A stretch of 64,000 nucleotides of DNA, taken from Alphaproteobacteria bacterium (lineage in GTDB: Bacteria > Pseudomonadota > Alphaproteobacteria > Micavibrionales > Micavibrionaceae). The position numbers were made by a program, and so were the translations under genes. The stretch lies in assembly GCA_021776025.1 (NCBI GenBank), contig JAJFGR010000007.1:496001-560000 (forward strand), read 5' to 3'. A model generated the notes under the pieces. It was not told the origin of the DNA and ran no database searches. It worked only from the letters and a program-made list of their open reading frames with translations. This document shows positions 21,152 through 29,905 of the stretch, piece by piece (the stretch's first letter is position 1; each line of letters opens with the position of its first letter).

Positions 21152-24100
21152 TCCAATTTAACAAACTGCGTATAAACGGCTTTAAATCCTTTGTAGACCG
21201 TATCGAGCTTGAAATCGGGCCCGGCCTGAACGGTGTTGTCGGCCCCAATGGTTGCGGAAAATCTAATCTTGTTGAAGCGCTGCGCTGGGTTATGGGCGAG
21301 AATTCCGCCAAACGCATGCGCGGCGGCGGCATGGAAGATGTGATCTTTAACGGAACCTCCAAGCGCTCTGCCCGCAATATTGCCGATGTCTCCCTCCTCC
21401 TTGATAATTCTGCCCGCACAGCGCCGGCTGCCTATAACGGGAACGATGAAATTGAAATCACTCGCCGGATTGAGCGTGATCGTGGCTCCAATTATAGAAT
21501 TAACGGCAAGACCGTACGTGCGCGTGATGTGCAGATGCTCTTTGCTGACACGGTTACAGGAGCCAACTCCCCGGCGATGGTTTCCCAAGGGCGCATTACC
21601 CAGATCATTAATGCCAAGCCTTTAGAGCGCCGTTTGGTTTTAGAAGAATCCGCCGGTATCTCCGGACTATTTGCCCGCAGGCACGAAGCCGAGCTTCGCC
21701 TTAAGGCTGCGGACACGAACCTGCTTCGCATCGAAGATGTGCTGGGCAGCATGGAAGGCCGCCTCAATGCCCTTAAACGTCAAGCTCGCCAAGCCACACG
21801 CTACCGCAATGTGGCGACGCAAATCCGCCAGATGGAAATCCTGATTGCCTATATGGAATGGCAAACACTCCAAGAGCGCATGGACACCACCCGTAAGGAC
21901 TTTGAACAGGCAGAGTCACAGGTTGCTGAACGCTTAAGCGTTGTCAGCGCTCTGACCAAAACACAAACTACCCAAGCCGAGGACCTGCCAACCTTGCGCC
22001 AAAAAGAAGCGGAAATTGCGGCGACCCTGCAAACGCAAAAGCTTGCCTTCCAAAGACTGGAAGATGAGAGCGCCCGCATTGAACAAATTATCGAAGAAAC
22101 GCGCCAGCAGATTGAGCAGGTGCAAACCGATCGTAGCCACGAAGAAAACAGCCTTGAGGAAAGCACCGCGCTGCTTGAAAAGCTGGAAGAAGAGCATGGG
22201 CGCATTGCCGCCGCGCAAAAAGCAGAAGGTGGGCAGCTGGAAAAAAAAGATGCGGCCAGAGAGGCTTTAGAGCAGAAAGTTTTAGCGCTTGAAGAGCAGT
22301 ACAATACCCTTATGCAAGGTACAGCCGAGGCGAAAGCCCGCAAGGATGCGCTCAAGCAGCGTATAGAAGCCAACACGCAGCGCCTTGAAACCCTTCAGGG
22401 CCGCCGCAAAATTGCAGAAGAAGACCTTAAAGCACTTGAAAAGGCCCAGCCCAAAGATGCACAGAATTTTGAAAAAGAGATTCAGGACCTCGAAACACAA
22501 AAAGATAAAAACACCCAGAGCCAAGAGACCCTCCAAAATGATTTGGAAAAACTTTCCGAACGCATTGATACGGCCCGGAGCGCCCTTCAACAATCTGAAA
22601 ATAAAAAAGCTGAATTTGACACTGAAATCAATGTATTAAATAGCTTTCTTAATTCAGAAAATGAAGATGATTTCGCCCCTGTTCTTCAGGATATCGCCGC
22701 CGCGCAGGGTTTTGAGAAGGCCTTGTCACGCGCCCTAGGTGATTCCCTGATGGCTTCATTGGATGAGAAAGCCTCAAGCACATGGCTTAAATCTAAAAAT
22801 GAATATGTTCTACCTGACCTGCCAAAAGGCGCTGACGAATTACGCCCGCACGTTAAGGCACCCGCAGTGCTTAATATTGCACTGAGCCAGATCGGCGTCG
22901 TTGAAAACAGAGCCAAAGGCGACAAGCTTTGGAGCGAACTAAAACCCGGTCAGGCGCTTGTCTCAAAAGATGGCACCTATTGGCGCTGGGATGGTTTTTG
23001 TGTGAAATCGGAAGCGCCTGATCGCCATGCTCAGCAGCTTGAGCAGCAAAACAAGCTCAAAGCTTTAACGAAGAAACGCCCGCAAATTGATAAAGAGGTT
23101 GAGGCCGCGAATAAGGCTCTCGAAGTTGAGCTGGCCAAGCAGAGTAAAAATCATGAAGCGCTGCAAGCGGCGCAAGCTTCCTTGCGGGAAATTGAACAAC
23201 AGCTTGATGAAAAACGCCGGGCATGGGATAGCGTCCGTGAAGAAGAAGCCCGCAGAAGCAGTGAGATAAACCGTTTGAACGATGTGATCTCTACAGCCGC
23301 GCAGGACATCAAAGATATTGAAGCGGCCCTTGCCGCCGATGGCAAAGAGCTTGCCGCCTATGAAAACACTGCCGAAGACGACAAAGAGCAGCAGCTTGCT
23401 GAGCTGCGTGAAACGCTTAACGAAGCGCGCCAAGCCCACTCCGAAGCGATCCGCGCTTATGATCTATATATCCAGCAACAAAACACCCGCAACGCCCGTA
23501 TGCAGGCGATTGGTGATGAGCGCGTAAACTTACAAAACCGCTCTATCCGAGCACGAAAGCGGACGAAAGAGCTTAGCGAGCGTTCAGAGTTGTTAACGCA
23601 AAAACTGCAAACGCTGGATCAACGCCCTGATGATTTTGAAGACAGTAAGACTAAATTACTGAATACAATCTCAGAAATAGAGGCTTTGCGAAACGAAGCG
23701 GCTGAAAAACTGGCCCAAGTTGAAAATGAAGTGATGGAGACAGGGCGCGCACTGAAAGAAGCGGAGGCCGTATTGGGTGAATCCCGCGAATCCCGGGCGC
23801 ACTCAAACGCTCTGCTATCCTCAATGCAGGAGCAGAAAGAAGGCTTAAGCGAATCCATTGAAGAAAAATTCGAGATGAAACCTAATGAGCTGCGCCAGCA
23901 TTCCGCTATTGATATGGATAAGGAGCTAGGCGATCTTGAATCCCTGAAAGGAAAAAAAGAGAAGCTTGTGCGTGAGCGCGAAAATATAGGCGCGGTAAAT
24001 TTGCGCGCGGAAGAAGAAACGCTGGAGCTAGAAAAAGAAGTAGGCGGGCTGCTGCATGAGCGCAACGACCTTGTGCAAGCGATTGAAGAGCTGCGTAGCG

Positions 24101-24615
24101 GTATTCAGAAAATCAACACGGAAGCGCGGGAACGCTTGCTTGCGGCCTTTGAACATGTAAATGGCCATTTCCAACGCCTGTTCGGACGGCTTTTTGCAGG
24201 TGGGCAGGCGCATCTTGCTCTGATCGAGTCCGATGATCCACTGAATTCCGGGCTTGAGATATTTGCCCAACCTCCGGGCAAAACACTGCAATCGCTATCC
24301 CTGCTTTCTGGCGGTGAACAAACCATGGCCTCGATCGCGCTGATTTTTGCGATGTTCCTGACTAATCCTTCGCCGATCTGTGTATTGGATGAGATTGATG
24401 CGCCGCTGGATGATGCCAATGTCGACCGTGTTTGTGATCTGCTTGAAGACATTGCTGAGCGAGGTGAAACACGCTTCCTCATTATTACGCACCATCGCCT
24501 GACGATGGCCCGTATGGACCGTCTCTACGGTGTAACCATGGCGGAACAAGGCGTTTCACAGCTGGTGTCTGTCGATCTTCAGCAAAGCTTTGACTTCCTC
24601 GAAGAAGCAGCCTAA
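21148..24615 (+). CDS. smc: Chromosome segregation ATPase SMC
   Basis: 1155 residues, full length. Walker A GPNGCGKS is at 32-39. Two long coiled coils (about 170-500 and 645-1000) flank a hinge region near 510-640. The C-terminal ATPase half has the signature LSLLSGGEQTMAS and Walker B ICVLDEIDAPLDDANVDR. SMC compacts and aligns chromosome arms with ScpA and ScpB, which are not in this window. It is coupled to the DsbA-like gene through ATGA. Confidence 0.97.
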   Translation: MIQFNKLRINGFKSFVDRIELEIGPGLNGVVGPNGCGKSNLVEALRWVMGENSAKRMRGGGMEDVIFNGTSKRSARNIADVSLLLDNSARTAPAAYNGNDEIEITRRIERDRGSNYRINGKTVRARDVQMLFADTVTGANSPAMVSQGRITQIINAKPLERRLVLEESAGISGLFARRHEAELRLKAADTNLLRIEDVLGSMEGRLNALKRQARQATRYRNVATQIRQMEILIAYMEWQTLQERMDTTRKDFEQAESQVAERLSVVSALTKTQTTQAEDLPTLRQKEAEIAATLQTQKLAFQRLEDESARIEQIIEETRQQIEQVQTDRSHEENSLEESTALLEKLEEEHGRIAAAQKAEGGQLEKKDAAREALEQKVLALEEQYNTLMQGTAEAKARKDALKQRIEANTQRLETLQGRRKIAEEDLKALEKAQPKDAQNFEKEIQDLETQKDKNTQSQETLQNDLEKLSERIDTARSALQQSENKKAEFDTEINVLNSFLNSENEDDFAPVLQDIAAAQGFEKALSRALGDSLMASLDEKASSTWLKSKNEYVLPDLPKGADELRPHVKAPAVLNIALSQIGVVENRAKGDKLWSELKPGQALVSKDGTYWRWDGFCVKSEAPDRHAQQLEQQNKLKALTKKRPQIDKEVEAANKALEVELAKQSKNHEALQAAQASLREIEQQLDEKRRAWDSVREEEARRSSEINRLNDVISTAAQDIKDIEAALAADGKELAAYENTAEDDKEQQLAELRETLNEARQAHSEAIRAYDLYIQQQNTRNARMQAIGDERVNLQNRSIRARKRTKELSERSELLTQKLQTLDQRPDDFEDSKTKLLNTISEIEALRNEAAEKLAQVENEVMETGRALKEAEAVLGESRESRAHSNALLSSMQEQKEGLSESIEEKFEMKPNELRQHSAIDMDKELGDLESLKGKKEKLVRERENIGAVNLRAEEETLELEKEVGGLLHERNDLVQAIEELRSGIQKINTEARERLLAAFEHVNGHFQRLFGRLFAGGQAHLALIESDDPLNSGLEIFAQPPGKTLQSLSLLSGGEQTMASIALIFAMFLTNPSPICVLDEIDAPLDDANVDRVCDLLEDIAERGETRFLIITHHRLTMARMDRLYGVTMAEQGVSQLVSVDLQQSFDFLEEAA

Positions 24616-24624
24616 TCCATACAG

Positions 24625-25002
24625 ATGCCCTCTAACCTCAAAGACCTTGAGAAGAAAATCAAAGAAGCCCAGCATGGCGCCGAGCCGTCTGAAGACGAGC
24701 GTTTGCGAATCAAGCGCACCCATGACAACAAGGCTGCCATGCAGGCGGGTTATGAATTTGTTGGCTCTGTGCTGCTATCCGCCATATTAGGGTATTTTAT
24801 TGATCAATGGCTGGGCACCACGCCCCTTTTCCTTATCTCCTTGTTTTTACTAGGAACCTGCGCAGGATTCATGTCTATTTTTCGCATGAATAAAAATTTA
24901 GGCATGGGTGTTGGATATTCGGAGTTGCACAAGCGCGAAAAAGACGCTAATAAATCGCCAACATCAGAGTTGAACGATAATATAGATAAGCAAGAAGAGT
25001 AA
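24625..25002 (+). CDS. atpI: ATP synthase protein I
   Basis: 125 residues with two transmembrane helices (about 46-65 and 69-90), including GYFIDQWLGTTPLFLISLFLLG, the conserved AtpI segment. AtpI assists assembly of the c-ring. It opens the Fo operon atpI-B-E-F'-F; the charged C-terminal tail is variable. It starts nine bases after smc. Confidence 0.88.
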   Translation: MPSNLKDLEKKIKEAQHGAEPSEDERLRIKRTHDNKAAMQAGYEFVGSVLLSAILGYFIDQWLGTTPLFLISLFLLGTCAGFMSIFRMNKNLGMGVGYSELHKREKDANKSPTSELNDNIDKQEE

Positions 25003-25006
25003 CGCA

Positions 25007-25756
25007 GTGGCTTTAGACCCTATCCACCAGTTTGTTATCACCCCTATCATTCCGTTTGAAGTTTCAGGCATTGATTTGTCGTTCACCAATTCTGCGCTTT
25101 GGATGGTTATTGGCGCGGTGCTTTCTTCTGCGTTCCTTATGTTCGCCATTCAAAAGCAAGCGCTTGTCCCTAGCCGCCTACAAGCCTTTTCAGAAATGTT
25201 ATATGAATTTGTTGCTGGCATGGTGCGTGAAAATATTGGATCACACGGACGGCAATATTTCCCACTGATCTTCACGCTCTTTATTATTGTGTTAATGGGT
25301 AATGTTTTGGGCCTATTACCTTACTCATTCACCTACACCAGCCATATAATCGTCACAGGAGTTTTGGCCTTGTCGATCTTTTTACTGGTCACAGCCATGG
25401 GCTTTTTCAACCACGGGCTCAAATTCCTGACCCTATTTACACCGCCAGGTGTGCCGATTGTTATGCAGTTTCTTATCGTGCCGATCGAGATTCTTTCATT
25501 CCTGATCCGCCCGGCTACATTGTCCTTGCGTTTATTCGCGAATATGATGGCTGGCCACCTGATGCTTAAGGTTTTCGCTGGTTTCAGCACTATGATGCTG
25601 GGCTTGGGCGGTATTGGCCTGATTGCCGGTCTCATCCCGATGTTCTTTAATGTCGCGCTGTTTTCTCTCGAACTTCTTGTCGCCGTTTTACAGGCCTATA
25701 TTTTTGCGATCCTCAGCTGTATTTATTTGAAGGATACGGTTGATCTTCATCACTAA
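25007..25756 (+). CDS. atpB: ATP synthase Fo subunit a
   Basis: 249 residues, starting at GTG 25007 four bases after atpI. The essential arginine is Arg175 in LSLRLFANMMAGH, and the helix with LIVPIEILSFLIRPATL is canonical. Subunit a forms the proton half-channels against the c-ring. F1 genes (atpHAGDC) are not in the window, as expected for alphaproteobacteria, where Fo and F1 are separate operons. Confidence 0.96.
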   Translation: MALDPIHQFVITPIIPFEVSGIDLSFTNSALWMVIGAVLSSAFLMFAIQKQALVPSRLQAFSEMLYEFVAGMVRENIGSHGRQYFPLIFTLFIIVLMGNVLGLLPYSFTYTSHIIVTGVLALSIFLLVTAMGFFNHGLKFLTLFTPPGVPIVMQFLIVPIEILSFLIRPATLSLRLFANMMAGHLMLKVFAGFSTMMLGLGGIGLIAGLIPMFFNVALFSLELLVAVLQAYIFAILSCIYLKDTVDLHH

Positions 25757-25850
25757 ATCTATAGGATGCGCGCCATATAATAACTTTTGGGAATAACTCT
25801 TGGAATTTTAACTTTTAACGAAAACTAAACTAAAGAAGGAAAATTGAAAA

Positions 25851-26075
25851 ATGGATGTAGAAGCTGCAAAATTGATTGGTGCTGCGATTGCCCTTATCCC
25901 ACTATTGGGCGTTGGTATTGGTCTGGGCCTTATTTTCGCCTCATATAACGATGCGATTGCCCGCAACCCGAAATCAGATGAAATCCTTGGTGGTAAGTAC
26001 CTGCTCTTCTTCGCTTTGACAGAAGCGCTGGCGATTTTCGCTCTTGGTGTGTCACTTCTGATCCTCTTCAAGTAA
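25851..26075 (+). CDS. atpE: ATP synthase Fo subunit c
   Basis: 74 residues forming a two-helix hairpin. The polar loop has ARNP (37-40) and the ion-binding carboxylate is Glu58 in FFALTEALAIF. The following residue is alanine rather than serine, which favours proton rather than sodium coupling. GAAGGA precedes the start. The 94-base gap after atpB is the longest in the operon, where extra initiation for the high-copy c subunit might act; no structure stands out. Confidence 0.96.
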   Translation: MDVEAAKLIGAAIALIPLLGVGIGLGLIFASYNDAIARNPKSDEILGGKYLLFFALTEALAIFALGVSLLILFK

Positions 26076-26082
26076 GAGCTCA

Positions 26083-26799
26083 ATGAACACCACCTTTCTA
26101 AAATATAGTGTAAAAGCCTCCCTGCTCTTTTTTGTGGCAGCTGAGGCTTTTGCTGCTGATAGTGAAGATTATGTTGGAAGCGGTTCTGCCGCTCCGGAGT
26201 ATGAAGTGCATGAAAGCGGCAAGCTTGTTGAAAAAGGTGCTGCCGGAGAACATGGCGCTGAACGTGCTGTGGATCAGGCTGATGCAGCCCATCAAGCGAC
26301 TTCAGGCTTACCACAGATGGACCCAACATGGTTTCCAAGCCAGATCTTCTGGCTCGCGGTGACCTTCCTGTGCCTTTACATCATGTTCGCCCGCAAAATC
26401 TTACCTGAAATTTCCAGCACGCTGGAAACCCGCCGTGAGCAAATCGAGGGTGACCTCGAAACTGCGCAGGAAATGAAGGACCAAGCCGAGAAAGTTCATG
26501 AAGCCTATGATGAAATTCTTGATACGGCCCGTAAGAAAGCTTCTGATCTTTTCGTGAAAGCTGATGAAAACATCAAAAAGAAAACAAACCAAAAGCTTGA
26601 TGAATTTAGAGAGCGCTCCGCAGAAGAAAATGCCGATACGGAAAAGTTGATTGAAGACGCCAAGAAAGCCGTGATGGGTGACATGCATTCTATTGCTGCT
26701 GAAATCGCCAGCGTAGCAGCAGAGAAAATTGTCGGCATTTCAACCGATCTTGATCAGGCCAAAAACCTTGTCAAAAGTATTGACCGAAAAGCGGCATAA
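26083..26799 (+). CDS. ATP synthase Fo subunit b' with N-terminal signal-like extension
   Basis: 238 residues, longer than the usual ~160-180. Residues 1-24 look like a cleavable signal peptide (LLFFVAAEAFAAD), followed by an acidic, histidine-containing stretch. The canonical b' part begins at about 85 with TWFPSQIFWLAVTFLCLYIMF, then the long stator coiled coil. b' and b form the peripheral stalk in alphaproteobacteria. It starts seven bases after atpE. Confidence 0.88.
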   Translation: MNTTFLKYSVKASLLFFVAAEAFAADSEDYVGSGSAAPEYEVHESGKLVEKGAAGEHGAERAVDQADAAHQATSGLPQMDPTWFPSQIFWLAVTFLCLYIMFARKILPEISSTLETRREQIEGDLETAQEMKDQAEKVHEAYDEILDTARKKASDLFVKADENIKKKTNQKLDEFRERSAEENADTEKLIEDAKKAVMGDMHSIAAEIASVAAEKIVGISTDLDQAKNLVKSIDRKAA

Positions 26800-26811
26800 A
26801 GGACAAGAACT

Positions 26812-27300
26812 ATGAATTTTCTTAATGACCCCGCAATCTGGCTGCTTTGTTCATTTTTGATCTTTGCTGGTCTTATATTCAAATTCGGTAAAAATGCCCT
26901 GCTCGCTATGCTTGATGAGCGCATTGAATCCATTCGTGAAGAGATTAAGACAGCCGACAACCTCCGTGTTGAGGCGCAGGAAATGCTCGCCCAGTATCAA
27001 CGCAAACATAAAGACGGAGTGAAAGACTCTGAAGAGATTTTGGCCAACGCCAAAAAGCAGGCTGAAGAAATTAAAAAGCAGGCTGAAAAAGATCTCAACG
27101 AAACGATTGTCCGCCGTGAAAAACAGTTGCAGGAGCGCCTCGACCGCATGAAGCAAAATGCCAAAGATGAAATTCTTGAGCATGCCTCCAATTTGGCCAT
27201 CGCGGCAACAAGTGAGATCATTGCTGATAAGCTCGACAAAAAAGCCAATGAAAAGCTTGTTGATCAAGCCATCAAGGGTGTGGCCAAAAACGTCCATTAA
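26812..27300 (+). CDS. atpF: ATP synthase Fo subunit b
   Basis: 162 residues. One N-terminal transmembrane helix (about 7-25, AIWLLCSFLIFAGLIFKFG) precedes a charged coiled coil (about 40-140) that pairs with b' to make the stator. AAAGGA precedes the ATG. It is the last Fo gene; proA begins eight bases later, so the two may share transcripts. Confidence 0.92.
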   Translation: MNFLNDPAIWLLCSFLIFAGLIFKFGKNALLAMLDERIESIREEIKTADNLRVEAQEMLAQYQRKHKDGVKDSEEILANAKKQAEEIKKQAEKDLNETIVRREKQLQERLDRMKQNAKDEILEHASNLAIAATSEIIADKLDKKANEKLVDQAIKGVAKNVH

Positions 27301-27308
27301 AGGTTTCT

Positions 27309-28589
27309 ATGATGTCTGAGCCCCTCGAACAGCAATCTCCACAGGACATTGTTCATGAGCTTGGCCAACAGACCAAAGCGGCCAGCCGCATTCTTGCGCA
27401 AGCTTCCGAAGCCGATATAAGTACCATCCTTAAGGATCTGGCTGAAAAACTGCGCGCCAATATTCCTGTCATCCTTGAAGGCAATAAAAAAGACCTTGCA
27501 GCCGGTGAGCAAAAAGGCCTCAGCCCCGCAATGCTTGATCGCCTGGCCCTGAATGAAGAACGCATTGAGGGCATGGCCGCGGGCCTTGAAGCGATTGCCG
27601 CTCTGCCCGATCCCGTTGGCCGCTTACTTTGGGAAACTGAACGCCCGAATGGTTTAAGCATTCAACGCGTTGCTGTGCCGATTGGTGTACTCGGTATGAT
27701 TTATGAATCGCGCCCGAATGTGACCATTGATGCGGCCGCGCTGTGCCTTAAATCCCGGAATACAGTGATCCTGCGTGGCGGTTCGGAAAGCCTGCATAGT
27801 TCGCTAGCTTTGCACACGCTTATTCAGGACACACTTAAAGAGCACAAGTTGCCAGAAGCCTGTGTATCCATGATCCCTATCTCTGATCGCGAAGCCGTAG
27901 GTGCGATGCTCGGTGCGAGCCAATTCATTGATGTGATGATCCCGCGCGGCGGCAAGAGCCTTGTCGAGCGCGTACAAAATGAAGCACGCATGCCCGTTTT
28001 TAGTCATTTAGACGGCCTCTGCCATACCTACATTCACTCAAGCGCGAAAGATAAAATGGCTGTGGACGTTCCCTTCAACGCGAAGCTCCGCCGCACTGGT
28101 GTTTGCATGGCCATGGAAACACTGCTCCTCGATCACAACCTTGACCCCACAATCGCCAAAGCGACACTTGGCAAGTTGATTGATGGCGGGTGTGAGATTG
28201 TTGGCGATAAAATGGCTCAAGCTTTAGACCCCCGCGTTGGCCAAGCGACCTCCCAAGACTGGAGCACGGAATATCTTGAAAGCAAACTCAGCGTGGCTGT
28301 CGTCAGCGATGTTGAAGAAGCGGTGAACCACATCAATACATACGGCTCTCATCATACCGATTCCATTTTAGCCGAAGACGGTGAAGCGACCGCCTATTTC
28401 CTCAACAATGTCGATAGCGGCATTGTCATGCAAAATGCCTCCACACAATTTGCAGATGGCGGGGAATTCGGTATGGGCGCAGAAATCGGCATTGCCACCG
28501 GTAAGATGCACGCACGCGGCCCTGTCGGCCTTGAACAGCTCTGCACCTACAAATATCTTGTACGCGGCACTGGACAAACCCGCCCATAA
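27309..28589 (+). CDS. proA: Gamma-glutamyl phosphate reductase
   Basis: 426 residues. It reduces gamma-glutamyl phosphate to glutamate semialdehyde in proline synthesis, downstream of ProB (9.3 kb). Signature segments are VPIGVLGMIYESRPNVTIDAA, NTVILRGGSES and FADGGEFGMGAEIGI; the catalytic cysteine is in RRTGVCMAMETLL. ATG occurs at 27309 and again at 27312; the latter is better spaced (8 bases) from AAAGG at 27299-27303. It is followed by nadD, rsfS and rlmH, the standard alphaproteobacterial order. Confidence 0.96.
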   Translation: MMSEPLEQQSPQDIVHELGQQTKAASRILAQASEADISTILKDLAEKLRANIPVILEGNKKDLAAGEQKGLSPAMLDRLALNEERIEGMAAGLEAIAALPDPVGRLLWETERPNGLSIQRVAVPIGVLGMIYESRPNVTIDAAALCLKSRNTVILRGGSESLHSSLALHTLIQDTLKEHKLPEACVSMIPISDREAVGAMLGASQFIDVMIPRGGKSLVERVQNEARMPVFSHLDGLCHTYIHSSAKDKMAVDVPFNAKLRRTGVCMAMETLLLDHNLDPTIAKATLGKLIDGGCEIVGDKMAQALDPRVGQATSQDWSTEYLESKLSVAVVSDVEEAVNHINTYGSHHTDSILAEDGEATAYFLNNVDSGIVMQNASTQFADGGEFGMGAEIGIATGKMHARGPVGLEQLCTYKYLVRGTGQTRP

Positions 28590-28604
28590 GCAGGAAAATC
28601 CTAC

Positions 28605-29249
28605 ATGTCGATCTTTACACCGCCACATCTGCTGAATAGCCCCCGATGGAAGTATAAGCGCATCGGGCTTTTAGGTGGCTCCTTTAATCCACCGCACGAA
28701 GGACATGTGCACATTAGCCTCGCGGCGATGAAGGGTTTGCATCTGGACTCTGTCTGGTGGCTGGTTAGCCCACAAAACCCGATCAAAGAAGATAAGCCTC
28801 TTCCTCTCGAGGAACGGATGCAGCTTTGCCAAAACCTCGTCGAGCATCCTAAAATTCTTGTTTCAGATATCGAGAAATATTTGGGTACGAGCATTACCTA
28901 TTACTCGGTTAAAAAGCTCAAAAAGCTTTACCCTTCCACGCAGTTCACTTGGATCAGCGGAATGGATAATGCTCTGGGTCTACATAAGTGGCATCACTGG
29001 AAGGATTTACTCTCCGAGATATCCATGGTCCACCTCACCCGCAACCCCGCCCGCTCTCTGGTCAGCGCCTGTCCGCTTAGGATGTACGAAAAACAGCGCC
29101 ATGTCGTAATCGACAAAGGCGGCCATTACAGCCTTGATTCGGGCACTACATACTGGATGATGCAGAAAAAAATGGTCAATGTTTCATCGACTGAAATCCG
29201 CAATAAGCAGTTGGAATCAAACGATAAACATGAAAATCATGCTGCATAG
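28605..29249 (+). CDS. nadD: Nicotinate-nucleotide adenylyltransferase
   Basis: 214 residues. GLLGGSFNPPHEGHVHIS contains the nucleotidyltransferase HxGH motif (His31, His34), and VSSTEIRNK is the C-terminal phosphate-binding motif. It makes deamido-NAD from nicotinate mononucleotide and ATP. An AGGAAAA ribosome binding site is well placed. The next gene, rsfS, is separated by an unusual 280-base leader region. Confidence 0.94.
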   Translation: MSIFTPPHLLNSPRWKYKRIGLLGGSFNPPHEGHVHISLAAMKGLHLDSVWWLVSPQNPIKEDKPLPLEERMQLCQNLVEHPKILVSDIEKYLGTSITYYSVKKLKKLYPSTQFTWISGMDNALGLHKWHHWKDLLSEISMVHLTRNPARSLVSACPLRMYEKQRHVVIDKGGHYSLDSGTTYWMMQKKMVNVSSTEIRNKQLESNDKHENHAA

Positions 29250-29274
29250 CACCGCATTATAGTGCCGAGTCTGG

Positions 29275-29303
29275 TTGCCGAAGGCCTCTAAACGGCTTAT
29301 AAT
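29275..29303 (+). promoter_or_regulatory. Strong sigma70-like promoter between nadD and rsfS
   Basis: TTGCCG at 29275-29280, a 17-base spacer, and a consensus TATAAT at 29298-29303. A GANTC site (29267-29271) lies just upstream of the -35. Transcription should start near 29310 and run to the terminator at 29437-29463. Confidence 0.7.
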
Positions 29304-29309
29304 AGAGAT

Positions 29310-29463
29310 ATGTGGTCAAGAAACGACGCTGAGAAGACAACGAACCAAGGGAGGCTGAATGGAGCTTAACTTCGGTGGTGTTGCAGGTGTCCGTAATCTG
29401 AACCGCATTTTTTGTGCCCAATATGGCGCGAGTATGGCTGGACCTTTTGGTTCGGCTTTTTTT
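29310..29463 (+). ncRNA. Candidate small RNA or attenuated leader before rsfS
   Basis: The unit is bounded by the TATAAT promoter (29275-29303) and an intrinsic terminator, giving a transcript of about 150 bases. I do not recognise it as 6S, SRP, tmRNA or RNase P RNA. It also contains the beginning of a 53-codon frame with a good ribosome binding site, so it could be a messenger leader whose translation controls read-through into rsfS-rlmH. Ends are inferred from promoter and terminator positions only. Confidence 0.45.
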
Positions 29464-29520
29464 ATGCTAAACCCAAACAATACAACCCTGAAAGGAGGCC
29501 TCGGCCATTTCAAATCATGA
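29359..29520 (+). CDS. Small ORF spanning the rsfS leader terminator
   Basis: 53 codons from ATG 29359 to TGA 29518-29520. AAGGGAGG at 29347-29354 is a strong Shine-Dalgarno sequence, though only four bases from the ATG. The frame reads straight through the terminator hairpin at 29437-29463 and ends just before rsfS. The product would start MELNFGGVAG and has no family I know. It could be a leader peptide or chance; the ribosome binding site is the main support. Confidence 0.4.
   Translation: MELNFGGVAGVRNLNRIFCAQYGASMAGPFGSAFFMLNPNNTTLKGGLGHFKS
29437..29463 (+). terminator. Intrinsic terminator or attenuator upstream of rsfS
   Basis: An eight-base stem GCTGGACC/GGTTCGGC (with G-U pairs) around a TTTT loop, followed by seven T residues. 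Because rsfS follows only about 45-70 bases later on the same strand, it may be an attenuator for rsfS-rlmH rather than a simple gene end. Confidence 0.7.
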
Positions 29521-29533
29521 TCCTCATGGACTC

Positions 29534-29893
29534 TTGAGTCCTGACGAACTTAAAGCACTTATCGAGCAGTCACTAGACGCAGATAAGGCTGAAGACATAG
29601 TGAGCATTAAGCTCGACGACCAAACCGGACTGGCAGATTATATGATTGTCGCATCCGGAACGTCTTCCCGGCATGTCAGTGCCCTAACTGACAAAACCCT
29701 CAAACGACTGGCCCTAAACGGCATTAAAAGTGTGGGCGTCGAAGGTAAAGAACGCTCTGACTGGGTTGCCATCGATGCAGGGGATATTATTATCCATCTC
29801 TTCAGGCCAGAAGTGCGAAGCTTCTATAACATTGAAAAGATGTGGGGTTCATTCCAGCCGTTCGAAGTGGTTGGCGACCAACTCCAGGCCTGA
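29534..29893 (+). CDS. rsfS: Ribosomal silencing factor RsfS
   Basis: 119 residues from TTG 29534. AEDIVSIKLDDQTGLADYMIVASGTSSRHV and GVEGKERSDWVAIDAGDIIIHLF are unmistakable RsfS/Iojap. RsfS binds L14 and blocks subunit joining in starvation. No in-frame ATG exists upstream. AAAGGAGG at 29491-29498 lies eight bases from an in-frame ATT at 29507 but 35 bases from the TTG, so initiation may use ATT (adding nine residues). Length relative to E. coli favours the TTG. It is followed by rlmH after 12 bases. Confidence 0.9.
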   Translation: MSPDELKALIEQSLDADKAEDIVSIKLDDQTGLADYMIVASGTSSRHVSALTDKTLKRLALNGIKSVGVEGKERSDWVAIDAGDIIIHLFRPEVRSFYNIEKMWGSFQPFEVVGDQLQA

Positions 29894-29905
29894 TAGCCTC
29901 CTTCC

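Noticed and set aside
21849-22376. Ser/Cys-rich minus-strand frame within smc
   Set aside because: It is antisense to the SMC coiled coil, and low stop density there explains it.
29310-29463. Transcript before rsfS considered as 6S, SRP or tmRNA
   Set aside because: It lacks the SRP tetraloop context and tmRNA tag sequence, and the 6S gene is found at its conserved locus near 44.1 kb.
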